Source: Sphingomicrobium arenosum (GTDB lineage Bacteria > Pseudomonadota > Alphaproteobacteria > Sphingomonadales > Sphingomonadaceae). Taken from it: a stretch of DNA of 64,000 nt. Within the stretch, counting starts at the first letter, position 1; each line of letters begins with the position of its first letter. The translations under genes and the position numbers were made by a program. Shown here in pieces: positions 1 through 10,325 of the stretch. Under the pieces are notes generated by a model. That model made no database searches. It worked only from the letters and a program-made list of their open reading frames with translations, and was not told the DNA's origin. The stretch lies in assembly GCF_026157085.1 (NCBI RefSeq), contig NZ_JANPVN010000001.1, forward strand, positions 868,001 through 932,000. The letters are read 5' to 3'.

Positions 1-609
1 GACGTGGAACACGCCCTCGATGCCGGCCTGAAGGATGTTGGCCTGCTTACTGTCGGTGAACAGGAGGCCGATGCCGAAGAAGAGCGCGAAGAACATCACC
101 GCGAGAATGTCGTTTGCGCTCATCGCGGCGAAGACGTTGGAGGGGATGATCGCGAGCAGCGCGTCGAGCCCGCTCGGCGTCTCGGCATTGCGGCTGATGA
201 TCGCGCCCGCATTGTCGCGCGCATCGTTCAAGAGCGCCTCGGCGATCTCGCGGTCGACGCCTGCGCCCGGCTGGAAGATGTTGGCGATGGCGAGCGCGAG
301 CAACACCGCGACGCCCGAGACGATGACGGTGAAGGCGAGCGTGCGCAGGCCGGTGCGCTTCAAGCTGCGCGCATCGCCCATTTCGGCGATGCCGACGACG
401 AGCGCCGAAAAGAGCAGCGGGATGACCAGCATGAACAGGAGTCTGAGGAATATCTGGCCGACGAAACCGGTGACGTCGCTCACGGTCTCGACCCAACCCG
501 CGTCCTGCGCGGTCAGATAGACGGTCAGCCCGGCGCCGAGGCCGAGCAGGAAGCCGATGAGCATCTGCCAGTGAAGGGCGAGCCGCCCGGTCTTCAAGGT
601 CGCGTCCAT
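1..609 (-). CDS. Dicarboxylate/amino acid:cation symporter (DAACS family), C-terminus outside window
   Basis: An open frame runs from the left edge to a start near 609, giving about the first 200 residues of a sodium/proton-coupled dicarboxylate or amino-acid symporter of the inner membrane. The hydrophobic segments follow the family pattern: HWQMLIGFLLGLGAG, then FVGQIFLRLLFMLVIPLLFS with the family's MLVIPL stretch, then TLAFTVIVSGVAVLLALAI. The ATG at 609 is preferred because a G-rich stretch lies about 9 bases upstream; a second in-frame ATG at 618 directly abuts that stretch. The substrate-binding hairpins lie outside the window, so substrate (aspartate, glutamate or C4-dicarboxylate) cannot be told. 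Confidence 0.85.
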   Translation of the reverse strand, partial: MDATLKTGRLALHWQMLIGFLLGLGAGLTVYLTAQDAGWVETVSDVTGFVGQIFLRLLFMLVIPLLFSALVVGIAEMGDARSLKRTGLRTLAFTVIVSGVAVLLALAIANIFQPGAGVDREIAEALLNDARDNAGAIISRNAETPSGLDALLAIIPSNVFAAMSANDILAVMFFALFFGIGLLFTDSKQANILQAGIEGVFHV

Positions 610-667
610 CGCGTGCATCCCCCGTTATTCTGTTCGCGCCTAGCTAGAGCGGCTGGTCCGGCGCGGG

Positions 668-1291
668 TCAACCGGCATAGGCATATTCGCCGCCGCGGGC
701 GAGCGCGCGTTCATAGGCCGGGCGGGCGTGGCAGGCCTCGAGCCAGCGCTGGATGTTGGGATAGCGCCCCCCCAGCCCCGCTCGTGCCTGCGCGGCTTCG
801 AGCGGGAAGCTCATCATCATGTCGGCGGCAGTGAGGTCGGGCCCTGCGAACCAGTCGCGCTGTTCGAGCTCCTTGTCGAGGAAGGCGAAATGCTCGGCGA
901 GCATGCCCATGACCGGCTTCTTGGCGGGTTTGCCGAGCAGGCCGAGGCGGTTGACGATGAGCATGCCGAACAAGGGCGGCATGAGCGAGCCTTCGGCATA
1001 ATGCATGTAGAAGTGATAATGGCGGGCCAGCACCGGATCGGCGGGCGCGCCGAAGCGACCGTGACGCCCAACCAGATGCTCTATGATCGCGCCCGTTTCG
1101 GCGAGCACGACGCCCCCGTCCTCGATCAGCGGTGACTTGCCGAGGGGATGCACGGCCTTGAGGCTGTCGGGCGCACGCATGGTCTTCGGATGGCGCTCGT
1201 AGCGCTTCACTTCATAGTCGAGACCCAGTTCCTCGAGAAGCCAAAGGAGGCGCTGCGAACGGCTGTTTTCGAGATGGTGGACGATGATCAT
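668..1291 (-). CDS. Glutathione S-transferase family protein
   Basis: A 207-residue cytosolic protein with the two-part GST layout. The N-terminal thioredoxin-like half (MIIVHHLENSRSQRLLWLLE) carries the H-x-x-E-x-S-R-S pattern common to bacterial beta/theta-like GSTs, a cis-Pro region (HPLGKSPLIED) and the ETGAIIEHL glutathione-contact motif near residue 65. The helical C-terminal half contains the DLTAADMMMSFPLE N-capping motif near residue 155. ATG 1291 is chosen because GGAG lies about 8 bases upstream; a longer in-frame extension has no support. It presumably conjugates glutathione to electrophiles. Substrate unknown. It is divergent from the neighbouring efflux gene, which hints at a detoxification pairing, but that is inference. 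Confidence 0.88.
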   Translation of the reverse strand: MIIVHHLENSRSQRLLWLLEELGLDYEVKRYERHPKTMRAPDSLKAVHPLGKSPLIEDGGVVLAETGAIIEHLVGRHGRFGAPADPVLARHYHFYMHYAEGSLMPPLFGMLIVNRLGLLGKPAKKPVMGMLAEHFAFLDKELEQRDWFAGPDLTAADMMMSFPLEAAQARAGLGGRYPNIQRWLEACHARPAYERALARGGEYAYAG

Positions 1292-1344
1292 GGGTCGCGC
1301 TCCGGTTCGTTTCATTTGCGAACCGTGTTGCATGTTCGCGGGCG

Positions 1345-2634
1345 ATGCGCCAGCACCGCTTGATGGACGCCCCCGCCTCTCCTTCCCCGATCGACACCGG
1401 AAAGGCGCTGCGCCGGCGCACGACCGAAATCGTCGCGCTGCTGGCGGGGATGATGGCGATGAATGCGCTGGCGCTCGACACCATGCTGCCCGCGTTGCCC
1501 GCGATCGGCGCCGACCATGGCATTTCGGACGCCAATCGCACCCAGCTCGTGATCGTGGCCTATATGTTTGGCTTCGGGGCGAGCCAGATGCTGTGGGGAC
1601 CGCTGGCCGACCGTTACGGACGGCGCCCGATCCTGTTGGCGGGCGTGTCGCTCTACATCTTGTTCGGGATCCTCGCGGCGGCTGCGGGCGACTTCACGCT
1701 GCTCATCGCCGCGCGTTTCCTGATGGGGGCGTGCGGGGCGGTGAGCCGCGTCCTCGTCCTCGCCATCGTCCGCGACCTCTACGAGGGCGAGGAGATGGCG
1801 CGCATCATGAGCCTAACGCAGATGACCTTCATGGTCGTCCCCGTCATCGCGCCCAGCCTCGGGCAGGCGATGCTCGGCATCGGGCCGTGGCGGCTGATCT
1901 TCTACGGACTGGCGGGCTATGGCGTCATCCTGTTCGCATGGAGCGCGTGGCGACTGCCCGAGACGCTCCATTCCGAATATCGGCGCGAGATCCGCCTCGA
2001 TACCATGATCGAGGGCGCGCGGCTCGCCGCCACCGACCGCCTGTCGATCGGCTATACAGCCGCGCTTACCGCCGTGTTCACCACGCTGGTCGCCTATCTC
2101 GCCACCGTGCAGCAAATCGTCGGCGGCATATTCAACGCGACCGACCGCCTCGGCATGGTCTTCGCCATGATCGCCGCGCCAATGGCGCTGGCGAGCTTCA
2201 CCAACAGCCGGATCGTGCGGCGTTTCGGGCTGAGACGGGTAGGCCATGCGGGGCTCCTCGTCTTTGTCGGCGCAGGCCTGTTTCACCTCGCCTGGCACGT
2301 CATCGTCGGCTCGAGCCTTGCCAGTTTCACCGTTCTGATGGCGGTGGTGCTGGTCGCCTTTGCTTTCACGACGAGCAATTTCGGCACGCTCGCCATGACC
2401 AACATGGCGCCGATCGCGGGGATGGCGAGTTCGGTCCAGGGCACATCGAGCACCATCGGTGCCGCGCTCCTGGGCTTCGGCATCGGCCAGGCGTTCGACG
2501 GCACGCTCACGCCCTTCCTTCTTGGCATCGCGCTGTCGGGCGCGGCCGCGATGGCCATCACGCTCCTCACCGAGCGCGGGCGGCTGTTCCAGCGGCGCTA
2601 TTGCGACGCCCCCCCGGTGCCTGCCGACCGCTAG
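1345..2634 (+). CDS. Multidrug effflux MFS transporter (Bcr/CflA family)
   Basis: A 429-residue inner-membrane transporter with about twelve hydrophobic segments. The motif-A loop GPLADRYGRRPILLAG near residue 90 is diagnostic for the major facilitator superfamily, and the LDTMLPALPAIG segment in helix 1 together with FLMGACGAVSRVLVLAIVRD matches the Bcr/CflA drug:proton antiporter branch. An alternative start at 1363 (MDAPASP) would remove six residues. The gene is divergent from the glutathione S-transferase with roughly 50 bases between them, so the two could share a promoter region. Exported compounds cannot be inferred. Confidence 0.88.
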   Translation: MRQHRLMDAPASPSPIDTGKALRRRTTEIVALLAGMMAMNALALDTMLPALPAIGADHGISDANRTQLVIVAYMFGFGASQMLWGPLADRYGRRPILLAGVSLYILFGILAAAAGDFTLLIAARFLMGACGAVSRVLVLAIVRDLYEGEEMARIMSLTQMTFMVVPVIAPSLGQAMLGIGPWRLIFYGLAGYGVILFAWSAWRLPETLHSEYRREIRLDTMIEGARLAATDRLSIGYTAALTAVFTTLVAYLATVQQIVGGIFNATDRLGMVFAMIAAPMALASFTNSRIVRRFGLRRVGHAGLLVFVGAGLFHLAWHVIVGSSLASFTVLMAVVLVAFAFTTSNFGTLAMTNMAPIAGMASSVQGTSSTIGAALLGFGIGQAFDGTLTPFLLGIALSGAAAMAITLLTERGRLFQRRYCDAPPVPADR

Positions 2635-2827
2635 GGCTGTCCTTCCACTTCTCGAGAGGCGCGCCTTTGGCGCCAGCCCGTTCGACCGCGAAGGTTGCCG
2701 GGCCGACCAGGACGGCGGTGGCGGTCGCCCAAAGTTGCATCGAAGCCACCCCTTCCGTCCGTGCGGAAAAGCTGACCCGAACAGGCCCATAGGAACTTGA
2801 CGATATCGGGCGGCGCTCATCGCCACG

Positions 2828-2866
2828 AAAAAGGGCCCGGCGCCTGGCGCCGAGCCCTCCCGGGAT
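2828..2866 (-). terminator. Rho-independent terminator of recA
   Basis: Read on the minus strand, GGGCTCGGCGCC pairs with GGCGCCGGGCCC across a very short loop and is followed by a run of five T. It lies just past the recA stop. The 258-base stretch between the transporter and recA holds nothing else I can support. Confidence 0.85.
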
Positions 2867-2892
2867 GGTCCGTGGGACCGAGGTGCGATGGA

Positions 2893-3966
<1,074 letters not shown>

Positions 3967-4041
3967 CATCCATCCCCTTTCGTCAACATCGGGTCCGTTT
4001 CGACCCTGTGATGATCCGTGCGTACGGCATTTGTTCTCAAA

Positions 4042-4056
4042 GAACAAGGGGAGAAC
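4042..4056 (-). promoter_or_regulatory. LexA (SOS) box upstream of recA
   Basis: The plus strand reads GAAC-AAGGGGA-GAAC, that is, two GAAC direct repeats separated by seven bases (GTTC-N7-GTTC on the recA strand). This is the established alphaproteobacterial LexA operator. A GTTC just upstream at 4033 also forms an inverted pair with the first GAAC. The position, 76 bases before the recA start, suits a repressor site over the promoter. Confidence 0.88.
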
Positions 4057-4067
4057 AGAAAAAGAAT

Positions 4068-4808
4068 TCAGCGCGAAAGAATGGCAGCCCTCGCCTGCGC
4101 CATGGACAAGGCGAAGTCGGCATGGCCGTAGAGATCGTTATGCCCCGCGCCCACGATCTTGTGATCGTAGACAAGCTGCTGCGCGGCCTGCCGCAGCCCT
4201 TCGGTACGCGCAGCCGAGATGATCTCGTCGCGCTCGGCCTCGATGATGGCGGCCGGCACCTTCTGGCTCGCGAGCGTCTCGGCGGCCGCGATCTCGTTGC
4301 GAAACAACGCCTCGACGGGGAGCATGGCGATCGCCTCGCCCGCGACCTTCCTGAGCGAATCGAACGGCGTGACCAAAATCAGCCCCTCGACGTCGCGCTC
4401 GGCGGCGAGATGGACCGCGATGCCCGTGCCGATACTCATGCCGACGACGAGTACCCGCGATGCGCCGCTGGCCTCCACCGCCGCATCATGGACGATCGGG
4501 GCATCGGCGATGAGGGCTGCCGCCGACGGGCTCCCCTCCGATTGCCGGTAACCGCGATAGTGAAAGCTCGCGACATGCGCGTCGGGATAGAGGGCATGGA
4601 GCATGGCCGCGGCATCCATGCTGTTCCAGCCATTGCCGGGAAGGCCGAGGACGAGGAGGTCGCTCGCCCCCCTCGCAGGCGGAATATGCACCCCGAAAAG
4701 CCGGTCGCCACTGGCCGCGCGCGTCTCGATGGAGCGCGCAGCGGGCGGCATCGGGCCTTCCGCGCCGACCGCATGGGCGGGAAAGAGCAATTGCTCCTCG
4801 AGCAGCAT
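4068..4808 (-). CDS. Membrane-anchored alpha/beta hydrolase (start probably upstream, see text)
   Basis: At least 246 residues of an alpha/beta-hydrolase fold protein. The nucleophile elbow is GMSIGTG (Ser about residue 125), with [15 protein letters not shown] as the oxyanion-hole strand and a late [10 protein letters not shown] supplying the catalytic His. The frame stays open upstream of ATG 4808 and encodes RGLAAAFVIFLAALVALL, a clear membrane anchor of the kind seen in related hydrolases. No ATG, GTG or TTG occurs between that segment and the stop at about 4904, so a CTG at 4865 or another rare codon may be the true start. It follows the response regulator by about 10 bases. Substrate unknown. 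Confidence 0.8.
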   Translation of the reverse strand: MLLEEQLLFPAHAVGAEGPMPPAARSIETRAASGDRLFGVHIPPARGASDLLVLGLPGNGWNSMDAAAMLHALYPDAHVASFHYRGYRQSEGSPSAAALIADAPIVHDAAVEASGASRVLVVGMSIGTGIAVHLAAERDVEGLILVTPFDSLRKVAGEAIAMLPVEALFRNEIAAAETLASQKVPAAIIEAERDEIISAARTEGLRQAAQQLVYDHKIVGAGHNDLYGHADFALSMAQARAAILSR

Positions 4809-4875
4809 CAGGAGGGCGACCAGCGCGGCGAGGAAGATGACAAAGGCTGCGGCAAGGCCACGCAGCGTCTCGTGC

Positions 4876-5232
4876 CTAGCCCGCGAGCGTGGCGGCGATC
4901 ACCGGCTCGACGCGATCGATGGTGAAGGGCTTGGCGAGCGTCGGGGTGGCCTCGAAATCGGCGGGCGGCGCGGTGACATGCCCCCCGGTCGCCAGCGCGA
5001 AGGGAATGCCACGCGCACGCAGCGCCTCGGCCACCGGCCACACCGGTTCGCCGCCGAGATTCACATCGAGGATGGCCATGTCGAAGCCCCCCTTCTCGAC
5101 CGCTTCCAGCGCCTCGGCCACGCTCTCGCACGAGCCCGCGCAACCATGGCCGAGCGATTCGAGAAAATCCTCGAGCATCATGGCGATAAGGGGCTCATCC
5201 TCGACGATGAGGATAGTACGCGGATCCGTCAT
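4876..5232 (-). CDS. Single-domain response regulator (FAT GUY-like)
   Basis: A 118-residue stand-alone receiver domain with no output domain. The acidic pocket is VEDEP near residue 10, the phospho-acceptor is Asp56 in AILDVNLGG, and the conserved Lys is 101 in AKPF. Before the Lys it has PFALATGGH, which resembles the F-A-T-G-Y/G signature of alphaproteobacterial FAT GUY regulators that take part in stress phosphorelays; the match is partial. ATG 5232 gives a domain-length protein; an upstream in-frame start at 5268 adds twelve unconserved residues. It lies about 50 bases after cckA on the same strand, so it may be co-transcribed. Its partner is unknown. Confidence 0.85.
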   Translation of the reverse strand: MTDPRTILIVEDEPLIAMMLEDFLESLGHGCAGSCESVAEALEAVEKGGFDMAILDVNLGGEPVWPVAEALRARGIPFALATGGHVTAPPADFEATPTLAKPFTIDRVEPVIAATLAG

Positions 5233-5279
5233 AAGGAAATCGTTATCGCGGCTGGACCCGAACGCCAAGTCAAAAGCGA

Positions 5280-7670
5280 TCAGTCCTTCTTGGCAAGGAC
5301 GCCGCGTACTGCTTCGGCGAGTTCCTGCACGCTGAAGGGCTTGGGGAGGAAATCGACATTGTCGATGTCGATCGAATTTCTCAATTGCTCCTCGGCATAG
5401 CCCGACATGAAGAGGATCGGCAGGCCGGGCCGCTCCTTGCGCGCCTCGCGACCCATGGTCGGCCCGTCCATCATCGGCATGACGACGTCCGACACGAGCA
5501 GCGCGATCTCTTCCTCGGTCGTCTCGAGGATCTCAAGCGCTTCCTCGCCATTGGTGGCGGTCAGGACGCTGTAGCCGTGCCGGGTGAGCGCACGCTCGGC
5601 CACCGTGCGCACCATCGGTTCGTCCTCGACCAGCAGAATGGTACCCTGCCCCCAAAGCTCCTCTTCCTTCTCTTCCTTGGTCTTGGCGTTGGCGCGCACG
5701 CGGTCTTCCTCGGCGACCTCGTGGACGGGCAGGTAGATGACGAAGCTGGTGCCCTCGCCAACCTTGGAATCGGCGAAGATATAGCCGCCCGACTGCTTGA
5801 CGATGCCGTAGACGGTCGACAGGCCAAGGCCGGTGCCCTTGCCGACTTCCTTGGTGGTAAAGAAGGGCTCGAAGATCTTGCCGAGCACGGCGGGCGGAAT
5901 GCCCGAGCCCGTGTCCGAGATACTGAAGGCCGAATAATCCGCCACGGGGAGGATCTCGCTGCCGAGGTCCGCGACCTGGTCGGCGCGCACCTTGTAGGTC
6001 TGGATGGTGAGGACGCCGCCGCCCTTCTCCATCATCGCGTCGCGCGCATTGACCGCGAGATTGACGATGACCTGTTCGAGCTGTCCCGGGTCGGCGCGCA
6101 CGAGGCCGACGTCGCGGCCGTGCTTGACCTTCAATTCGACCGTCTCGCCGAGCAGGCGCTTCAGGAGGTGGCTGACCTCGGCGACCACGTCGGCAACCTG
6201 CAGGACCTGCGGACGCAGCGTCTGCTGGCGCGAAAAGGCGAGCAATTGGCGCGTGAGGCCCGCGGCACGGTTCGAATTCGACTTGATCTGCTGGATGTCG
6301 CCATAATCGCTGTCGCCCGGCGTGTGGCGCATCAGCATGAGGTCGCAGTGCCCGATGATGGCGGTGAGGATGTTGTTGAAGTCGTGCGCCACGCCGCCCG
6401 CGAGCTGGCCCACTGCCTGCATCTTGGTTGCCTGCGCGATTTGGCGCTTCAACTTGGCCTCTTCGCTATTGTCCTTGAGGAGGAGCAGCACGGCGGCATC
6501 GCCGATGCCGCGCAGCCCGGCGACGGTGAGCGCGACAGGCTCCTTGGGATTCTTGGTCAGGCGCACCGCGATGTCGCCCGACATGGCGGGGCCGCGCGCA
6601 TGGCGGCGCACCGTGTCGGCGACGATGCCCTTGTCTTCCTTGACGACGAGGTCGCCCGGATAGGAGACGCGCTCCTCGCCGATGCCGCCGGCCTGGCGGA
6701 AGGCGGCGTTCATGGTGAGAAAGCGCCCGTCGCGATCGACCAGCGCCAGCCCCAGCGGCAGCAGTTCGATCAGCGCCTGGATATTGTCGCTCGCCGCCGC
6801 CCCGCCACTCTCGCTCGCCTCGAACAGGAGGAGCGTGCCCGCGCCGCCTTCGATGCTGGGATCGAGCGGGACATGGACACCGCGTAGCGCACGGCCCCCC
6901 TCGCCTTCATGGACGAGGTGGAGACAGCCGTCGTCGCGCTGCTCGAGCAATTCGCCGAGGCTCGGGCTGCGCGGCGGCTTTTCGGGCAGCGCGCGCTGGG
7001 CAAAGGGGCGATTGGCGGCAACGAGGCGACCGCGATCGTCGATCAGCGCGGCCAGCACGCCGGCGGCGGCAAGCCGGTCGCCGGTCTCGCCCGCCACGCG
7101 CTGGGCGCTGATCGCGAGCCGGTCGGGATGGTCGGCAGGCGGAAAGCGCCAGAGCAGCAGCGGTTCACGGCCCGAGCCGACACGCATGATCTCGCTGTCG
7201 ACCTGCTGGTTCGCGACGGCGAGCTTGTCGCGGGCGCGGCCGTCGCGCAACGCGGCGGCCCGCAGCCCCTCATGCGCTGGCGCGATGCTGGCGCCGAGCG
7301 GTTGGTTCTTGTCGGAAAATCGCTTGTCGAAGGCTGGATTGGCGAGCAGCAGCCGGCCCTCGACGTCGGTCACCGCGGCGGCGTCGGTCGAGAGTTTGAG
7401 CGCCGCGGCAGCGAGCGCGAATTCCTCGGTCGGCGCGCGCGACTCCACCTGTTCGGCGCGGACATTGTCCTGATTGCGCGAGACGAGCAGCGACAGGGCG
7501 CCGAACAGGAAGGCACCGAAGAGGAAGGCCCCCGCGACCCATCCCATGTCGCCGCCCTCGCCCACGAGCAAGGCCGCCGACACCAACGCTGCACCGGCCA
7601 GCAGCGGCCCGAGCCATTTCTGGCCCGGTTCGCGCGGCTCTACGGCCAATGCAGCGTGGCGATCGAGCAT
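5280..7670 (-). CDS. cckA: Hybrid sensor histidine kinase CckA
   Basis: A 796-residue inner-membrane hybrid kinase. Two transmembrane segments lie near residues 19-37 and 43-65, followed by PAS-like sensory regions to about 400. The histidine box LAGGVAHDFNNIL places the phosphorylated His at about 429. The ATPase domain has NLAVNARDAM (N box), ISDTGSGIP (G1) and GKGTGLGLS (G2). The C-terminal receiver starts at TILLVEDEPM with Asp728 in VSDVVMPMMDG and Lys in LPKPF. In Alphaproteobacteria CckA feeds phosphate through ChpT to CtrA and CpdR to control the cell cycle or motility. The start abuts the stop of the upstream peptidase, and GGTAGG precedes it. Confidence 0.92.
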   Translation of the reverse strand: MLDRHAALAVEPREPGQKWLGPLLAGAALVSAALLVGEGGDMGWVAGAFLFGAFLFGALSLLVSRNQDNVRAEQVESRAPTEEFALAAAALKLSTDAAAVTDVEGRLLLANPAFDKRFSDKNQPLGASIAPAHEGLRAAALRDGRARDKLAVANQQVDSEIMRVGSGREPLLLWRFPPADHPDRLAISAQRVAGETGDRLAAAGVLAALIDDRGRLVAANRPFAQRALPEKPPRSPSLGELLEQRDDGCLHLVHEGEGGRALRGVHVPLDPSIEGGAGTLLLFEASESGGAAASDNIQALIELLPLGLALVDRDGRFLTMNAAFRQAGGIGEERVSYPGDLVVKEDKGIVADTVRRHARGPAMSGDIAVRLTKNPKEPVALTVAGLRGIGDAAVLLLLKDNSEEAKLKRQIAQATKMQAVGQLAGGVAHDFNNILTAIIGHCDLMLMRHTPGDSDYGDIQQIKSNSNRAAGLTRQLLAFSRQQTLRPQVLQVADVVAEVSHLLKRLLGETVELKVKHGRDVGLVRADPGQLEQVIVNLAVNARDAMMEKGGGVLTIQTYKVRADQVADLGSEILPVADYSAFSISDTGSGIPPAVLGKIFEPFFTTKEVGKGTGLGLSTVYGIVKQSGGYIFADSKVGEGTSFVIYLPVHEVAEEDRVRANAKTKEEKEEELWGQGTILLVEDEPMVRTVAERALTRHGYSVLTATNGEEALEILETTEEEIALLVSDVVMPMMDGPTMGREARKERPGLPILFMSGYAEEQLRNSIDIDNVDFLPKPFSVQELAEAVRGVLAKKD

Positions 7671-7671
7671 C

Positions 7672-9744
7672 CTACCAGACGGTCACCCGGTCAGTCGGCG
7701 CGAGGTACATCGCATCATCGGCCTCGACCCCGAAGGCATCGTACCAGCTGTCGAAGTTGCGCACGACCCAGACGCGCTGTTCCGACGGCGAATGCGAGTC
7801 CGTCTTGAGACGGCGCTTCAGCTCCTCGTCGCGGTAACTGCGGCGCCACACCTGTGCCCAACCGAGGAAGAAGCGCTGATCGCCGGTCGTGCCGTCGATC
7901 ACGGGCGCCTCCTCACCGCCCAGCGAGGCCTTGTAGGCGTCATAGGCGATGGCGAGACCGGCAAGGTCGCCGATATTCTCGCCGAGCGTGAACTCGCCAT
8001 CGACATGCTCGCCCGGGAAGATTTCATAGGCGTCATATTGGTCGATGAGCGCCTTTCCGCGCATCTCGAAATTGGCATAGTCGGCCTCGGTCCACCAACC
8101 CTGGAGGTTGCCCGAACTGTCGAACTTGGCGCCCTGGTCGTCGAAATGGTGGCTGATCTCGTGACCGATCACCGCGCCGATACCACCATAGTTGATAGCC
8201 GGATCGGCGTTGGGGTCGAAGAAGGGCGGCTGCAGGATCGAGGCGGGGAAGACGATCTCCATCATGCCGAAATTGGCATAGGCGTTGACCGTCATCGGGG
8301 CCATGCCCCACTCCCAGCGGCGGATCGGTTCTCCGAGACGCGAGATCGCGTCCTGATGGTCATATTCGCGCGAGCGCTGCAAATTGCCGAACAGGTCGCC
8401 CGCATCCATCGTCAGGCCCTCATAGGTCTCCCAGCGATCAGGATAGCCGATCTTGACCGTGAACTTGTCGAGCTTGGCCATCGCCTCGACCTTGGTGTTC
8501 TCGTCCATCCAATCGGCATCGAGCACGCGGGCGCGCATGGCGTCGAGCACATTGTCGACGAGCGCCTGCATCTGCGCCTTGTAGGCCGGCGGGAAATGGC
8601 GCTCGGCATAGACCTGCCCGACATCGTCGCGCAGCGCGTTCGACACGAAGCTCACGCCACGCTTCCAGCGCTCTTCCTGCTCGGGCACGCCCGACAGGGT
8701 GCGCGAATAGAAATCGAACACGCGGCCATCGACCGCGGGGGGCAGCACTGAGGCGTAGCTGCGCAGCGCGGCGACGGTGATCTTGTCCTTGAGGACCTCG
8801 AGGTCCGCGGCGGCGGCGAGGCCGAGGCCGGCCTCGATCGAGCTCGGGGTCATCACGTTGACCTCGGCGAATTCGTAACCCCCCTCGGCCCACATCGCGG
8901 CCCAGTCGTAGCCGGGGGCCAGCGCCTCGAGATCGGCCTTGGAGCCGAGATTGTAGGTCTTCTCGCTGTCGCCGAGTTGGTTGCGGTCCCAATGGACCTC
9001 GGCGAGCCGGGTCTCGAAGGCGAGGATCGCCTCGGCCCGGGCGCGGGCATTGCCCTCGCCAGCCAGCATCAGCATGTCGGCGAGATAGTCGACATAGGCA
9101 GCGCGCACCGCGACCTGCCGCTCGCCGTCCTCGAGATAATAATCGCGATCGGGAAGCCCGAGGCCCGACTGGCGGACGTTCATGATGTAGCGGCTGCTGT
9201 CGCCGGCATCCTGACCGATATACCAGGTGAGCATCCCGCCGCCGAAGCCGAGCCGATCGGCCTTGCCGACCATCGCGGCATAGTCATCGAAGCTGTCGAC
9301 GGCGTCGATCTCGGCGAGGAGCGGCTGGACCGGCGCCATGCCGAGCGCTTCGATCCGGTCGGTATCGAGAAAGCTGTTATAGGCGGCGCCGACCCGGTTG
9401 GTCGGATCCTGCGCGGCCTCGAGAATGATCGCCTTGGTGCGTTCGTTCGAAAGATCGTCGAGCGCACCGAACATGCCGTAGTTCGACTTGTCGGCCGGAA
9501 TTTCGGTCTGCTCGGCCCAGGTGCCATTGGCATAGTCGTAGAAGTCGTCGCCCGGATCGACCGAACGGTCCATGCCGCTGCTGTCGAAGCCGTAGGTGCC
9601 CAGTTCGGGCTGGCCCATCGGCTCATCGCCCAGTTCGGCGGCTGCGTCGGGCAGCGCCGAAGCGGTGCCGAGATCATTGGGGGCATTATGCGCACAGGCC
9701 GCCAGCGCGCTCGAAGCGGCCAGGGCAATCATCAATTTCTTCAT
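7672..9744 (-). CDS. M13 family metallopeptidase, lipoprotein
   Basis: A 690-residue neprilysin/PepO-like zinc endopeptidase. The zinc motif HEISH lies near residue 528 in GAVIGHEISHHFDDQGAKFD, and the second ligand Glu is in ENIGDLAGL about 60 residues later; NAYAN (family substrate-binding N-A-Y) is also present. The N-terminus [19 protein letters not shown] is a lipoprotein signal with a lipobox ending in Cys17, so the enzyme is likely anchored in the periplasm. Its start overlaps the stop of the DUF2062 gene by one base (TAATG) and its stop abuts cckA, making a tight transcriptional chain. Confidence 0.93.
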   Translation of the reverse strand: MKKLMIALAASSALAACAHNAPNDLGTASALPDAAAELGDEPMGQPELGTYGFDSSGMDRSVDPGDDFYDYANGTWAEQTEIPADKSNYGMFGALDDLSNERTKAIILEAAQDPTNRVGAAYNSFLDTDRIEALGMAPVQPLLAEIDAVDSFDDYAAMVGKADRLGFGGGMLTWYIGQDAGDSSRYIMNVRQSGLGLPDRDYYLEDGERQVAVRAAYVDYLADMLMLAGEGNARARAEAILAFETRLAEVHWDRNQLGDSEKTYNLGSKADLEALAPGYDWAAMWAEGGYEFAEVNVMTPSSIEAGLGLAAAADLEVLKDKITVAALRSYASVLPPAVDGRVFDFYSRTLSGVPEQEERWKRGVSFVSNALRDDVGQVYAERHFPPAYKAQMQALVDNVLDAMRARVLDADWMDENTKVEAMAKLDKFTVKIGYPDRWETYEGLTMDAGDLFGNLQRSREYDHQDAISRLGEPIRRWEWGMAPMTVNAYANFGMMEIVFPASILQPPFFDPNADPAINYGGIGAVIGHEISHHFDDQGAKFDSSGNLQGWWTEADYANFEMRGKALIDQYDAYEIFPGEHVDGEFTLGENIGDLAGLAIAYDAYKASLGGEEAPVIDGTTGDQRFFLGWAQVWRRSYRDEELKRRLKTDSHSPSEQRVWVVRNFDSWYDAFGVEADDAMYLAPTDRVTVW

Positions 9745-10325
9745 TATCTCTCCGAAGTGTAAGTCGAGTTCCCCTCGACACTACGCTGCTTCCAGCGGCG
9801 TGCAATCCACAATCGCCATCCCACGAGCGACACCCAATAAGCGACGAACGCAAGAACGACGGCGATGACGAATAGACCGATGATGACGGCTGGCGCCGCG
9901 TCCGACAAGGCCCATTGCGTCCATTCGCCAAGGCTCGCGCCGCGATCGATCAGGTCGAGGAAAGCGTCGACATTGGTCTGGAAGCCGAGCAGCGAGCCGA
10001 CCTCCAATCCGGCGAACAGGAACACGGGCGTGGTCGCGGGATTGCTGACCCAGGTGATGGCGGCGGCGATGGGAATGTTGGCGCGCAGCGGGATCGACAG
10101 CGCGGCGGCGGCAAACATCTGCAGCCCCGGCACCATCAGGAAGATGCCGATGAACATCCCTACCAGCACCGCGCGCGGCACGGATCGGCGGGTGAAGCGC
10201 CAATATTCATGCGCGTCGATATAATGGCGCACCGGCTTGAGCCAGCGCGAGCGGACCAGTTCCTCGCGCGTCGGCGCGTGGCGCTTCAAAAAGCGCCGAA
10301 AGGGGCCGGGCGGGGTCTTACCCAC
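9744..10325 (-). CDS. DUF2062 domain-containing membrane protein
   Basis: A 193-residue integral membrane protein. The DUF2062 core is recognisable: a basic N-terminus, [49 protein letters not shown], then two more hydrophobic stretches near 120-170. The family is widespread in proteobacteria and has no established function. The start is GTG, and it overlaps the last codons of smpB by 8 bases, so translation is probably coupled. The downstream peptidase overlaps by one base. Confidence 0.85.
   Translation of the reverse strand: MGKTPPGPFRRFLKRHAPTREELVRSRWLKPVRHYIDAHEYWRFTRRSVPRAVLVGMFIGIFLMVPGLQMFAAAALSIPLRANIPIAAAITWVSNPATTPVFLFAGLEVGSLLGFQTNVDAFLDLIDRGASLGEWTQWALSDAAPAVIIGLFVIAVVLAFVAYWVSLVGWRLWIARRWKQRSVEGNSTYTSER

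Noticed and set aside
5385..6887. Long open frame (500 codons) on the plus strand inside cckA
   Set aside because: It lies wholly antisense to a well-supported hybrid kinase; its composition is the mirror of high-GC third positions, and no family motif is visible.
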